Assembly (NCBI RefSeq): GCF_015704865.1
Contig: NZ_JADQTO010000014.1
Coordinates: 1 to 64,000, forward strand
Length of the DNA: 64,000 bases
Direction of reading: 5' to 3'
Source: Actinoplanes aureus
GTDB lineage: Bacteria > Actinomycetota > Actinomycetes > Mycobacteriales > Micromonosporaceae
Shown: in pieces, positions 52,520 to 60,792 of the stretch
How positions within the stretch are numbered: position 1 is the stretch's first letter
How the letters are laid out: each line of letters begins with the position of its first letter
Notes under the pieces: generated by a model
Database searches by the model: none
Told to the model about the DNA's origin: nothing
The model's input: the letters and a program-made list of their open reading frames with translations, nothing else
Translations under genes and position numbers: made by a program

Positions 52520-52816
52520 TGCGGCAGACTGCTTGAGCCCGGCGGCGGCGCTGCGGCCCGGCCTGGCAGACGGTCGCCCCGGAGAGGGCGTGACAGGGTT
52601 CATTCGAGTTGACTACCGGATACCCGTACCTCTAAAAGGGTCTGTTGGGTTTGAATGGATCTCGAAATCGGAACTGAAGATCATCATCGCTGGCCAGCTA
52701 GTTTGACGGCGTGGCTTACCCCCATAGGGTGACCAAGGCGCGTACCGTGTTCCGAAACGCGCCCGGGTGGCTGACTCTCGGGAGCACAGGCCAACGCGAC
52801 GGGACGGAGGCAACGC
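52520..52816. other. Intergenic region upstream of sepH
   Basis: With the stem-loop, 385 bases separate serC from sepH. The last part is less GC-rich (about 52610-52710) and must hold the sepH promoter; I see no certain -35/-10 pair, tRNA or small gene. GGACGGAGG lies before the sepH ATG as its ribosome site. Confidence 0.5.
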
Positions 52817-53875
52817 ATGCGGCCGGTACGCTTCGTCGCCCTCTCCGAGGACGGTCAGGCTCTGGTGCTCGCCGACGAGGTCGGCCGGCTCCTGGCCCTT
52901 CCCATTGACGACCGGATCTCCGGAGCGCTCCACGAAGGTCCTGCGACGCCCGGTTCGGCAGTCGCGGTCATGGCTCCGGAGGCGGCGGCACCGCCGTCGC
53001 TGTCCCCTCGGGACATCCAGGCGCGCATCCGCCAGGGCGAGTCCGCCGAGGACGTCGCCCGGATCGCCGGCGTGCCGGTCGACCGGGTGCTGCGTTACGC
53101 CGGTCCGGTGCTGCAGGAGCGCGCCATGCTGGCGCAGCACGCCCGCCGCACCCGGCTGAAGACGTCGGATTCCGGGCAGCCGCTCGCCGAGGTGGTGGAC
53201 AGCCGGCTCGCACAGCACGGCATCGACACCGAGAAGATCTCCTGGGACGCGTTCCGCAAGGACGACGGCACCTGGCGCATCGTCGCCACCTGGCCGTCCG
53301 GCAAGGCCACCGCGCAGGCCATCTGGGACCTGGACAAGGGCCGTCAGGTGGTCTCCCCGCACGACGACATGGCTCAGTACCTGTGTGCTGAACGCCCCAC
53401 CCAGATCCTCGGGCAGGAGCCGGCTCCGGAGCGCGGCGGGCACGGCCTGCCCGGTCCGGCCCGCAGCTCCGAGCCCACCCGGGGCGGCCACGGCCTGCCT
53501 AGCGCCGACCCGGCTCCCGCGCGGCCGACTCGCGACCCGATCCGAGCCGGGCGGGACGCCCTGCTCGCCTCCCTGGACCGGCCGCTCGAGGGCAGCTCCG
53601 GCCGCAGCCTCGAGCCGGCGCCGCGCCGTCCGGTCGCCGGTGGCGCTGCCGCGCTGCTCGGTGGTGGTTCCGGCTCCGCCTTCGACGATGACGCCGACCT
53701 GCCGAAAGAGGTGCCGGCCGTGCCGTCGCTGGCGGTCCTGCGGCCGCGCCGCACGGTGGGCCAGCCCGCCCCGGCCAACTCGGAGTCCGAGGAAGGCAGC
53801 AAGCCCCGCAAGCGGCTGCCGAGTTGGGACGATGTGCTGTTCGGGGGCGGCCCGGCAGCCCGGGAGTCCTCCTGA
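52817..53875 (+). CDS. sepH: Septation protein SepH (DUF3071)
   Basis: A 352-residue actinobacterial cell-division protein that binds FtsZ and promotes its assembly into rings. The N-terminal DUF3071 domain runs to about 190: RPVRFVALSEDGQALVLADE, SPRDIQARIRQGESAEDVARIAGV (helix-turn-helix-like) and GTWRIVATWPSGKATAQAIW. The C-terminal half is disordered and carries two copies of RGGHGLP and an end KRLPSWDDVLFGG. ATG 52817 has GGAGG upstream. The thpR gene overlaps its stop. Confidence 0.94.
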   Translation: MRPVRFVALSEDGQALVLADEVGRLLALPIDDRISGALHEGPATPGSAVAVMAPEAAAPPSLSPRDIQARIRQGESAEDVARIAGVPVDRVLRYAGPVLQERAMLAQHARRTRLKTSDSGQPLAEVVDSRLAQHGIDTEKISWDAFRKDDGTWRIVATWPSGKATAQAIWDLDKGRQVVSPHDDMAQYLCAERPTQILGQEPAPERGGHGLPGPARSSEPTRGGHGLPSADPAPARPTRDPIRAGRDALLASLDRPLEGSSGRSLEPAPRRPVAGGAAALLGGGSGSAFDDDADLPKEVPAVPSLAVLRPRRTVGQPAPANSESEEGSKPRKRLPSWDDVLFGGGPAARESS

Positions 53876-54375
53876 GCCTGTTCGTGGCCGTCTTCCCCGC
53901 GGAGGACGCTCGGCTCCACCTGAAACGCCACCTGCCCGCTGTCGGCGGGCTCACCCGGCCGGAGAAGTGGCACATCACCCTCGCCTTCCTCGGTGAGGTG
54001 CCGGACGAGGGCACGGACCATGCCGCCGGCGTCCTGGACGACGTGCCTCCGCCCGGCCCGATCACGCTGCGGCTGGCCGGTGGCGGCCGGTTCGGCACAG
54101 TGCTCTGGGCCGGTCTGGCCGGAGACGTCGAACCGCTGGAGGCGTTCCGGGAGGATGTCCGATCGGCGTTGGTGGGAGCGGGTTTCGCGGTTGACGGGCG
54201 ACCGTTCCGGCCGCACTTGACGGTCTCCTACCGGTTCGACCGCGGCGTCCAGCAGGCGCTGGCCGGATATGCCGGGCCGTCCTGGCCGGTGACCGAGTTC
54301 GCGCTGGTGCAGAGCACGGCCGGGGAGTATCACCGGCTGCGCGCCTGGCCGGCCGGATCAGCGGAGGGCCGCTAG
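53872..54375 (+). CDS. thpR: RNA 2',3'-cyclic phosphodiesterase (LigT/ThpR)
   Basis: A 167-residue 2H phosphoesterase. The two H-x-T/S motifs are HITLAFLGE and HLTVSYRFD. It cleaves 2',3'-cyclic phosphates of RNA ends to 2'-phosphates. The family starts with (M)xLFVAVFP; here that strand is read from CTG 53872, which overlaps the sepH stop as CTGA. GTG 53884 would cut off the first strand residues and TTG 53824 lies inside sepH. So a non-standard CTG start by coupled translation is the best reading, though not proven. The gene converges on the TetR gene, sharing four bases. Confidence 0.85.
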   Translation: MSLFVAVFPAEDARLHLKRHLPAVGGLTRPEKWHITLAFLGEVPDEGTDHAAGVLDDVPPPGPITLRLAGGGRFGTVLWAGLAGDVEPLEAFREDVRSALVGAGFAVDGRPFRPHLTVSYRFDRGVQQALAGYAGPSWPVTEFALVQSTAGEYHRLRAWPAGSAEGR

Positions 54376-54974
54376 TCACGGTCCGGTTCGGCCCTGATCC
54401 CGTTGATCATGAGGCGGAGGCCGTACCGGAACTGTTCCGGTGAGCCGACCACCGGCAGTTCTTCGCCGGGCAGCCCGGTCAGCGCCCGGCTCACCCGGTG
54501 CCAGCGTTCGTCGCGTACCCCGGCGTTGACCGCCATCGCCAGCGCCGCCGCCACGTACGCGATCAGCGCCTGCCCGGCATGGACGACACCGGTGGGCGAC
54601 AGCCCCGATTCGGCGAGGGCCCGGTTGAGTTCTGCGGCCAGCCGGAGCCCGTGCGGTCCGAGGGGCGGCCGCGCCGAGACGTGCGCCGCGATGCCCGGAT
54701 GCCGCAGTGCTTCAGCCCGCACCGAGGTCAGGATCTCCCGTACCCGATCGTCCCAGCTCACCGAAGGCGGCGGGACGGTCACGCCGGCCAGGGCCAGGTC
54801 GGCGACCGCGTCGAGCAACGCCTCCCGGTTCGGGAAGTGCCGGTAGATCGCCATCGGATCGCAGCCGAGCTCGGCGGCGATGCGGCGCATGGACATCGCC
54901 GCCTGGCCGTCCCGGTCACCGAGCCGGAGCGCTGCCTCGGCGATGAAAGCGGCGGTCAGCGATCGTTTCGGCAC
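54372..54974 (-). CDS. TetR-family regulator with twin operator
   Basis: A 200-residue repressor with an N-terminal HTH (SMRRIAAELGCDPMAIYRHFPNREALLDAVADL) and a TetR_C_1-type ligand domain (VREILTSVRAEALRHPGIAAH...). The two 15-bp dyads upstream (54982-55026) are almost certainly its binding sites, so it represses itself and the divergent small membrane protein. ATG 54974 starts at MPKRSL. The inducer is unknown. Confidence 0.92.
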   Translation of the reverse strand: MPKRSLTAAFIAEAALRLGDRDGQAAMSMRRIAAELGCDPMAIYRHFPNREALLDAVADLALAGVTVPPPSVSWDDRVREILTSVRAEALRHPGIAAHVSARPPLGPHGLRLAAELNRALAESGLSPTGVVHAGQALIAYVAAALAMAVNAGVRDERWHRVSRALTGLPGEELPVVGSPEQFRYGLRLMINGIRAEPDRD

Positions 54975-54981
54975 TGCTGGA

Positions 54982-55026
54982 GTCTACGCCGTAGACATAC
55001 GCGCATCGCATGTCTACGGTGTAGAC
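54982..55026. promoter_or_regulatory. Twin TetR operators
   Basis: GTCTACGCCGTAGAC (54982-54996) and GTCTACGGTGTAGAC (55012-55026) are near-perfect 15-bp dyads whose centres are 30 bases apart, about three helical turns, on one face of the DNA. The second dyad ends directly at the ATG of the membrane protein gene, and the first lies eight bases before the TetR start, so both genes are likely repressed together. Confidence 0.85.
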
Positions 55027-55389
55027 ATGCGACTCCTTCTCGTGGGTCGCGTCGCCGCGGCCGTCCTGAGCCTGAGCACCTTCGTCTTTCTCTTCCTGCA
55101 CGATTCCTGGCACCGGGACAACATGTTCCTGGTCCCCGACCTGATCCTGTGCGCGATCCTGCTGGCCGGCGCCCTGTTGCCGGCACGGGCGGCGGTCGCC
55201 ACCCTCACCGTGGGCTTCGGCTACACGGCAGGCGTGCTGACGACCTCGGTCCTCTCGTACGCGGTACGCGACGAACTAGGCCTGCCCAGCCTGATCGGCG
55301 CACTCGCCGCAGCGGTACTGGCCGTGGCGCTGGCCCGCGGTCAGCGGTCGTCCGGACGGCGCAGCGTCAACCCGGCCGCCTCCAGCTGA
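55027..55389 (+). CDS. Small four-helix membrane protein
   Basis: A 120-residue protein with four hydrophobic segments (about 5-25, 35-55, 58-80, 88-105) and a short basic tail. I do not recognise the family. ATG 55027 lies directly after the operator without a leader, so leaderless translation is likely (TACGGT at 55015 is in -10 position). The divergent TetR gene probably controls it. Its last 49 bases overlap the convergent 155-residue gene. It may be an efflux or membrane-homeostasis protein, but that is guesswork. Confidence 0.72.
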   Translation: MRLLLVGRVAAAVLSLSTFVFLFLHDSWHRDNMFLVPDLILCAILLAGALLPARAAVATLTVGFGYTAGVLTTSVLSYAVRDELGLPSLIGALAAAVLAVALARGQRSSGRRSVNPAASS

Positions 55390-55808
55390 CCCTCGACCCG
55401 GACCCGCTCGATCTCCCGGTCCAGACCGTCCAGCGGCTGCAGGTGCTCGGTCACGCCGAGGCGGCGGCAGGCCAGCTGCAGCCGAGCGTCATACGCCCGG
55501 AGCACGGCGGCGAGCCACACCGCCGAGCATCGCGTCGGCCCACTCCGCCGCTGGTGGTCGAGGCGCTGCAGATCGAACGCGATCTGCTCGATCGCCGGGT
55601 CGTCCAGCGCGGCCAGACGCGGACCCGGGTCCAGGACCCGCAGAGTCCGGTCGAGGGTGCGCAGCGCCCGTAATTCCTGCCGCCCGCGGCGGGTGAACAG
55701 CCGGCGCACGTGGCGCGTTTCCGGGCTGAGCAGGGCTGCCGCTGCGCACGGAAGTATCAGCAACGCTGACAGCGCCGCCGAGAGCACAGCAATGTGCGCG
55801 ATAGCCAC
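55341..55808 (-). CDS. Hypothetical protein with one N-terminal membrane helix
   Basis: A 155-residue protein. GTG 55808 begins VAIAHIAVLSAALSALLILP, a membrane anchor, then a helical, Arg/Leu/Asp-rich part (RALRTLDRTLRVLDPGPRLAAL, RAYDARLQLACRRLGVTEHLQ). The family is not recognised. The frame opens to 55892, but the membrane segment makes the later start likelier. It overlaps the convergent membrane protein gene by 49 bases. Confidence 0.6.
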   Translation of the reverse strand: MAIAHIAVLSAALSALLILPCAAAALLSPETRHVRRLFTRRGRQELRALRTLDRTLRVLDPGPRLAALDDPAIEQIAFDLQRLDHQRRSGPTRCSAVWLAAVLRAYDARLQLACRRLGVTEHLQPLDGLDREIERVRVEGQLEAAGLTLRRPDDR

Positions 55809-55901
55809 GGATTCGACGCTAAACGCTGCCCGGGCGGGCCGGAATACCCGTTTGGTGGAGGTGCTCTGCCAGGTTCCGCAGCGCGGATACAAATCTTGGA
55901 T

Positions 55902-57278
55902 TCAGACCCGGGCCACCGGTCCGGACCGGGCGAGCGGCTCGGCGTGGCCACGGACCGCGCCGGAGCGGGCATCCGGAATCTTGCCGGCCCCGGCCGCCGC
56001 GGGAGGTTCCGCCGCCGAGACCAGGCGCACGCTCGGCCGCGGCCGTATCCGTACCTCAATCCGCTCCTTGCTCACCCGCAGCTGCCAGATCAGCGCGCCC
56101 ACCGCGGCGGCGAAGCTGACCAGGCCGGCCGCCCAGATGCTCGACGGCACCCCGAAGTGCTCGCCCCACCAACCGGCGAGCGTCGCGCCGATCGGGGTGG
56201 TGCCGAGGAAGACCAGCACGTAGAGGGCCATCACGCGACCCCGGAACGCCGGGTCCACGCCCATCTGCACCCGGTGGTTGGCGCCCTGGGCCAGGTAGAT
56301 GGAGAAGAAGCCGGTGGGCACCAGGAGCAGCGCGGCCACGACGAAGTTCGGCGCGAACCCGACGGCGAACTCGAAGACTCCGAAGATCAGGGCGGCGCCG
56401 ATCACCCGGTGGACGCCGGGCCGGCTGCGGCGCCGCGTGCCGGCCAGCGCACCACCCAGCGAGCCGATCGCGAGCGCGGTGGTGAGCAGGCCGAACGTCG
56501 ACGGGCCGGCCTCAAAGTTGATCTTCGCGAGGGCGGCGAGGGTGACCGGGAAGTTGAAGCCGATCATGCCGATGACGGCCATCAGGCAGATCGGCAGCAG
56601 CAGGTCGTGGCGCTTTCCGACGTAGCGCAGGCCGTCGATCACCCGGGCACTGCCCCGGTCCTTGCGCTCGGTGCGGAGCAGCTCGGCCGGGCGCATCCAG
56701 ATGTAGGTGAAGACCGGGGCGACCGCCAGCGCGGTCGAGATCAGGAACACGCCCGGGGTGGAGAGCACCGCGAGCAGCACGCCGGCCAGCGCCGGCCCGC
56801 TGATCCGGGCGACGTTGAAGGTGGCCGCGGACAGCGCCAGGGCGTTCGGCAGCAGCCGCAACTCCACCAGCTCGGAGACGAAGGACTGCCGGACCGGGGT
56901 CTCGACCGCGTTCGCGATGCCGAGCAGGAAAGCGAAGACGAAGACGTGCCAGAGCACCACCACGCCGGTGGTGACCAGCACCGCGAAGGCGATCGCGAAC
57001 ACCGCGAACGCGGCGTTCGCCACGATCAGCAACTTGCGCTTGTCGTACCGGTCGGCCAGGCGGCCGCTCCAGAGAGTGAGAAGCATGACCGGTACGAACT
57101 GGAGCGCCGTCACCGCACCAAGAGCACCCGGTGAGTTGTCGGAGAGTTCCAGCACCAGCCAGTCCTGGGCCGTGAACATCATCCACACGCCGATCAGCTT
57201 CACCAGTTGCCCGCCGGTGAAGAGGCGGTAGTTCGGGACCTGCAGAGATCGGAATGTGGAGTTCAGGCCTGCCCGCAC
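55902..57278 (-). CDS. MFS transporter (MarR-controlled)
   Basis: A 458-residue major facilitator with 12 segments. GRLADRYDKRKLLIVANA is the TM2-3 signature, and the MFS-3/EntS-like ANAVETPVRQSFVSELV and DPAFRGRVMALYVLVFLGTTPIG follow. The tail beyond 400 is hydrophilic. GTG 57278 is used. It follows a MarR gene by 93 bases on the same strand, so it is probably a drug or metabolite efflux pump induced when the MarR ligand appears. Confidence 0.9.
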   Translation of the reverse strand: MRAGLNSTFRSLQVPNYRLFTGGQLVKLIGVWMMFTAQDWLVLELSDNSPGALGAVTALQFVPVMLLTLWSGRLADRYDKRKLLIVANAAFAVFAIAFAVLVTTGVVVLWHVFVFAFLLGIANAVETPVRQSFVSELVELRLLPNALALSAATFNVARISGPALAGVLLAVLSTPGVFLISTALAVAPVFTYIWMRPAELLRTERKDRGSARVIDGLRYVGKRHDLLLPICLMAVIGMIGFNFPVTLAALAKINFEAGPSTFGLLTTALAIGSLGGALAGTRRRSRPGVHRVIGAALIFGVFEFAVGFAPNFVVAALLLVPTGFFSIYLAQGANHRVQMGVDPAFRGRVMALYVLVFLGTTPIGATLAGWWGEHFGVPSSIWAAGLVSFAAAVGALIWQLRVSKERIEVRIRPRPSVRLVSAAEPPAAAGAGKIPDARSGAVRGHAEPLARSGPVARV

Positions 57279-57371
57279 GTGGCTGCGCCCCCTCGGGTTC
57301 GGTCGTACGCGTCATCGTCGTGTGACGAAGCGGAACGACCGGGTGGGCCTGTCGCGGGGCTAGCCCAGTCC

Positions 57372-57806
57372 TCAGCCCCGGGCGACGCGCTGCAGGATCT
57401 CCGCAGCCTGTGCCAGGGTGGCCCGTTCCTCCGGGGTCAGCTGCTCCAATTGCTTGGCCAGCCACTCGTTACGTGCCCGCTCGTACTGTGCGTACACCGC
57501 CCGGCCCTCGTCGGTGGCGGCCAGGATGACCTGGCGCCCGTCGGTCGGGTGCGGCGTACGCCCCACGAGCCCACGTTCCTCCAGCTTCCCAACGATCTTG
57601 GTCATCGTCGGGGGCTGGACCCGCTCCACATCGGCGAGCTCACGAGGAGTCAGCGCACCGGCCAGTTGGAGGCTGGTCAGCGCGGAGAGCTGACTGAACG
57701 TGAGATCGCCGACCGGCCGGGCCTGGCGGACTCGGCGGCCGAGCCGGGTGATCGCGTCCCGCAGCGTCTTGGCCAGCGGTTCCGCTGTCGGAGGCTCCGT
57801 CGTCAT
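57372..57806 (-). CDS. MarR-family regulator
   Basis: A 144-residue winged-helix protein: LTFSQLSALTSLQLAGALTPRELADVERVQPPTMTKIVGKLEERG (HTH) and the wing VGRTPHPTDGRQVILAATDEG. ATG 57806 has GGAG six bases upstream, better than GTG 57821. The TTAGCCTAGCTAA dyad at 57827-57839, 20 bases before the start, is the likely operator. Together with the downstream MFS gene it forms a typical ligand-responsive efflux unit. Confidence 0.92.
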   Translation of the reverse strand: MTTEPPTAEPLAKTLRDAITRLGRRVRQARPVGDLTFSQLSALTSLQLAGALTPRELADVERVQPPTMTKIVGKLEERGLVGRTPHPTDGRQVILAATDEGRAVYAQYERARNEWLAKQLEQLTPEERATLAQAAEILQRVARG

Positions 57807-57826
57807 CACCCGCTCCATCACAATAT

Positions 57827-57839
57827 TTAGCCTAGCTAA
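57827..57839. promoter_or_regulatory. Candidate MarR operator (TTAGCCTAGCTAA)
   Basis: TTAGC-CTA-GCTAA is a perfect 5-3-5 dyad directly before the MarR gene, with a further GGCTAA downstream near 57846. This is the expected size and AT-rich look of MarR sites and stands out in a GC-rich region. Confidence 0.6.
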
Positions 57840-57928
57840 TGAGCATGGCTAACGACATCCGAGACGACTGAGACCACCGTCACCGGCACGGTAGCGCAGC
57901 CGGCGACGGTGGTCATCAACCCGCCGAA

Positions 57929-59380
57929 TCAGAGAATCCAGGCCTCTAGCGGACCCCGGGCGAAATAGAGGACGAACAGGGCGGCGATGCCGTACATGAG
58001 CGGGTGGATCTCGCGCGCCCGGCCGACGGCGATCTTCAGCACGACGTACGAGATGACCCCGGCCCCGATGCCGTTGGAGATCGAGTACGTGAACGGCATC
58101 AACGTGACCGTCAGGAAGGCCGGCACGGCGATCGCGTAGTCCGACCAGTCGATCTGCCGGACCGTGCTGATCATCAGGAAGCCGACCACCACCAGCGCGG
58201 TCGAGGCGGCCTCGAACGGCACCACCTTGACCAGCGGCGCGAGGAACATCGCCAGCAGGAACAGCACACCGGTGACCAGGTTGGCCACACCGGTCCGGGC
58301 ACCCTCGCCGACACCGGAGGCGCTCTCCACGTACGAGGTGTTGCTGGACACGCTCGCCGCACCACCGGCCGCCGCGGCGACCGAGTCGACGAGCAGGATC
58401 TCCCGGGTACGCGGCGGCATGCCCTCCGAGTCGAGCAGGCCACCCTCCTGGCCGACCGCGACCATCGTGCCCATGGTGTCGAAGAAGTCGGTCACCAGCA
58501 GCGTGAAGATGAACATCAGCACGACCAGCACGCCGGCGTCCGACCACGAGTTCAGCACGTTGAACTGGCCGAGCAGCGACAGGTCCGGCTTGTCGATGAT
58601 CTTCTCGGGCAGGGTCGGCACGTTCAGCGACCAGCCGCTCGGGTTGGTGATCGACGGACCGAGCTTCGCGATCGCCTCAACGATGATCGCGAGAATCGTG
58701 GTGCCCAGGATGCCGATCAGGATCGCGCCCTTGACCTTGCGCACGAACAGCACCAGCGTGAAGAGCAGGCCGATCGCGAACACCAGGGTCGGCCAGGTCA
58801 TCAGCTTGCCGCCCAGGCCGAGCTCGACCGGGACGGTGGTGTTGGCGGCGTCCGGCACGCGGTGCACGAAGCCGGCGTCGACCAGACCGATGATCATCAG
58901 GAAGAGGCCGATGCCCACCCCGATCGCGGTCTTGAGCTGGGTCGGCACCGCCTTGAACACGGCGGTACGCAGCCCGGTCAGCACCAGGACGGCGATCAGC
59001 ACACCCTCGATGACCACCAGGCCCATCGCGTCGGCCCAGGTCATCTCCGGCGCGATCTCGTACGCGACGAGCGCGTTCACGCCCAGGCCGGCAGCCAGGG
59101 CCAGCGGGAAGCGGGCGACCACGCCCATCAGGATCGTCATCACACCGGCGACCAGCGCGGTGCCGGCGGCGAGCGCGGCGAGCGGCAGGTGCGCGCCCGT
59201 CTGGTCGGTGCCGCCCGCCAGGATCAGCGGGTTGAGCACCACGATGTAGGCCATGGTGAAGAACGTGACGAAGCCACCGCGGACCTCACGGCTGAGCGTG
59301 GATCCGCGCTTGGATATCTCGAAGTACCGGTCGAAGCCGTTCTTCGGTGTATATGACGGCGATTCGGTTTCCGTGGACAT
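57929..59380 (-). CDS. NCS2/AzgA-family purine permease
   Basis: A 483-residue nucleobase transporter with 13-14 segments. The AzgA pattern is visible: FDRYFEISKRGSTLSREVRGGFVTFFTMAYI, LNPLILA, FPLALAAGLGVNAL and FDTMGTMVAVGQEGGL and SSNTSYVESASGVGEGARTG. It takes up hypoxanthine, adenine or guanine with protons. ATG 59380 begins MSTETESP, although the frame is open to 59458. No purine riboswitch is evident in the 172-base leader. Confidence 0.93.
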   Translation of the reverse strand: MSTETESPSYTPKNGFDRYFEISKRGSTLSREVRGGFVTFFTMAYIVVLNPLILAGGTDQTGAHLPLAALAAGTALVAGVMTILMGVVARFPLALAAGLGVNALVAYEIAPEMTWADAMGLVVIEGVLIAVLVLTGLRTAVFKAVPTQLKTAIGVGIGLFLMIIGLVDAGFVHRVPDAANTTVPVELGLGGKLMTWPTLVFAIGLLFTLVLFVRKVKGAILIGILGTTILAIIVEAIAKLGPSITNPSGWSLNVPTLPEKIIDKPDLSLLGQFNVLNSWSDAGVLVVLMFIFTLLVTDFFDTMGTMVAVGQEGGLLDSEGMPPRTREILLVDSVAAAAGGAASVSSNTSYVESASGVGEGARTGVANLVTGVLFLLAMFLAPLVKVVPFEAASTALVVVGFLMISTVRQIDWSDYAIAVPAFLTVTLMPFTYSISNGIGAGVISYVVLKIAVGRAREIHPLMYGIAALFVLYFARGPLEAWIL

Positions 59381-59552
59381 GTGACCTTCCGGGGCGACAC
59401 ATCGGTGAGACTTGTGGAGACCAGGCGCGCCACCTTGCGCAGACCAGGACCCGCGCATGCTTTCAGATGCGACTACCTCGGCAAAAGCGAAGTGATGTTA
59501 CAACTCTCACGCGCTGCACCGATGCGGTGCGTAATGGCCTTACCCTGTCGGA

Positions 59553-59858
59553 GTGAGTGACCTGTCTCCCGCCACGCACACCGGCGACCCGCTGCCGGCC
59601 CTCACCGTGGTGACCGGGACGAAACCGCGGCCCGAACCACTGGACCCGCCGATGCTCCCGTTCGCGCTGGTCGGCGTGGCCGCCTTCGCGGTCGCCCTGC
59701 TGGCCACCTGGCTGGCCGAGGCACCGGACGAGTGGGTCGAGATCTGTCTGGCCGGCCTGCTCTGGGGCATCCCGGGCACGCTGACCATGGTCGTGCACGA
59801 CCGGAACCGCAAGCGCCGCCGGGCGCTCACGCACGCGGAGTTCCGCGTTGTCGAGTGA
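59553..59858 (+). CDS. DUF2530 membrane protein
   Basis: A 101-residue actinobacterial protein of the DUF2530 family, with two segments (LPFALVGVAAFAVALLATWL, VEICLAGLLWGIPGTLTMVV) and a basic end HDRNRKRRRA. GTG 59553 has no ribosome site, but TACCCT at 59541 stands at the -10 place of a leaderless transcript. It is divergent from the purine permease and converges on the DUF3027 gene with nine bases in between. Function unknown. Confidence 0.85.
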   Translation: MSDLSPATHTGDPLPALTVVTGTKPRPEPLDPPMLPFALVGVAAFAVALLATWLAEAPDEWVEICLAGLLWGIPGTLTMVVHDRNRKRRRALTHAEFRVVE

Positions 59859-59867
59859 GCTCCCGGC

Positions 59868-60689
59868 TCAGCTGTGACCGTAGTCCTCGGCCGGCTCACC
59901 GGACTCCACCGAGCCGTGGCCCCGGCTGACCGCCACGGTCTCCACCTCACTGTCGTCATACACCGTGGGTAGCTCCTCGACCGGCTGCTCGGCGGCGCTG
60001 AGCAGGGCCTCCGAGTGCGCGCCGCAGCCGTGGTCGGCGCTTACCGCACGGCCGTCGTCCGGCGCGTAGAGGTTGCCGCAGACGCCGAACATCTGCCGCA
60101 TCGATCCGGCGAGCGGCAGGTAGAAGCCGCAGGTGCCGCAGCGAGCGTTGCGCGGAGCGGCGGCGGAGATCGGCGCTTCCGGACCGGACTCCCCGTCGTA
60201 CCACCGCTGGGCGGTCTCCATCCGGCCCTCGCGCGACATGACCCGGGAGCGGCCCAGGCCGAGCTCCCAGGAGCCCTCCTCGATCGCGGCGTCGTCGCTG
60301 AGCACATAACCCGGAGTGAGCCGGTCGTCGTCCGGCGAGGTCGGCATGAGATCGCCCACACCGAGATCGCCGGGCTGCACCCGCTCGTTCCACGGCACCC
60401 AGCCGGGCGCGAGCAACGCGTCGGGGCCGGGCAGCAGGACGGTCTCACAGATGGTGACGTGGCGGCTGCGCGGGACCCGAGTCACGGTCACCGCCCACCG
60501 CCAGCCCTTGTAGCCGGCGAGGTGACTCTCGAAGAAATGAGTCACGACTCGGTCGCCTTCGGCGATCGCTTCGAGGTGCTCGCCCACGTCACTGGGGTCC
60601 ACATCGGTGATGGCACCGCGAGCCACCCCGACGGCATCGGCACAGACCTGGTCGAGTCGGGCGGCGCGGGAGGTGGTCCTGGAGGTCAC
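59868..60689 (-). CDS. DUF3027 protein
   Basis: A 273-residue actinobacterial protein of the DUF3027 family: AITDVDPSDVGEHLEAIAEGDRVVTHFFES, GYKGWRWAVTVTRVPRSR and LLPGPDALLAPGWVPWNERVQPGDLGVGD. A Zn-ribbon-like C-terminal part has CGTCGFYLPLAGSM, GVCGNLYAPDD and HGCGAHSE. GTG 60689 is chosen. Function unknown; it is cytosolic. It is divergent from the MFS-mqnB pair. Confidence 0.85.
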   Translation of the reverse strand: MTSRTTSRAARLDQVCADAVGVARGAITDVDPSDVGEHLEAIAEGDRVVTHFFESHLAGYKGWRWAVTVTRVPRSRHVTICETVLLPGPDALLAPGWVPWNERVQPGDLGVGDLMPTSPDDDRLTPGYVLSDDAAIEEGSWELGLGRSRVMSREGRMETAQRWYDGESGPEAPISAAAPRNARCGTCGFYLPLAGSMRQMFGVCGNLYAPDDGRAVSADHGCGAHSEALLSAAEQPVEELPTVYDDSEVETVAVSRGHGSVESGEPAEDYGHS

Positions 60690-60792
60690 CCGCCCATTGT
60701 TGCCTACCGAGCCGGGTAAGCCGCAACGGAGTCCCCAGATAGCCGGGCGCGGAACAAGGCATGGGTCGCCCACATCAGTCAGGATGGTTCCC

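Noticed and set aside
53481-53590. RGGHGLP repeats in sepH as a mobile or CRISPR-like repeat
   Set aside because: They lie in frame in the disordered part of SepH, with only two copies.
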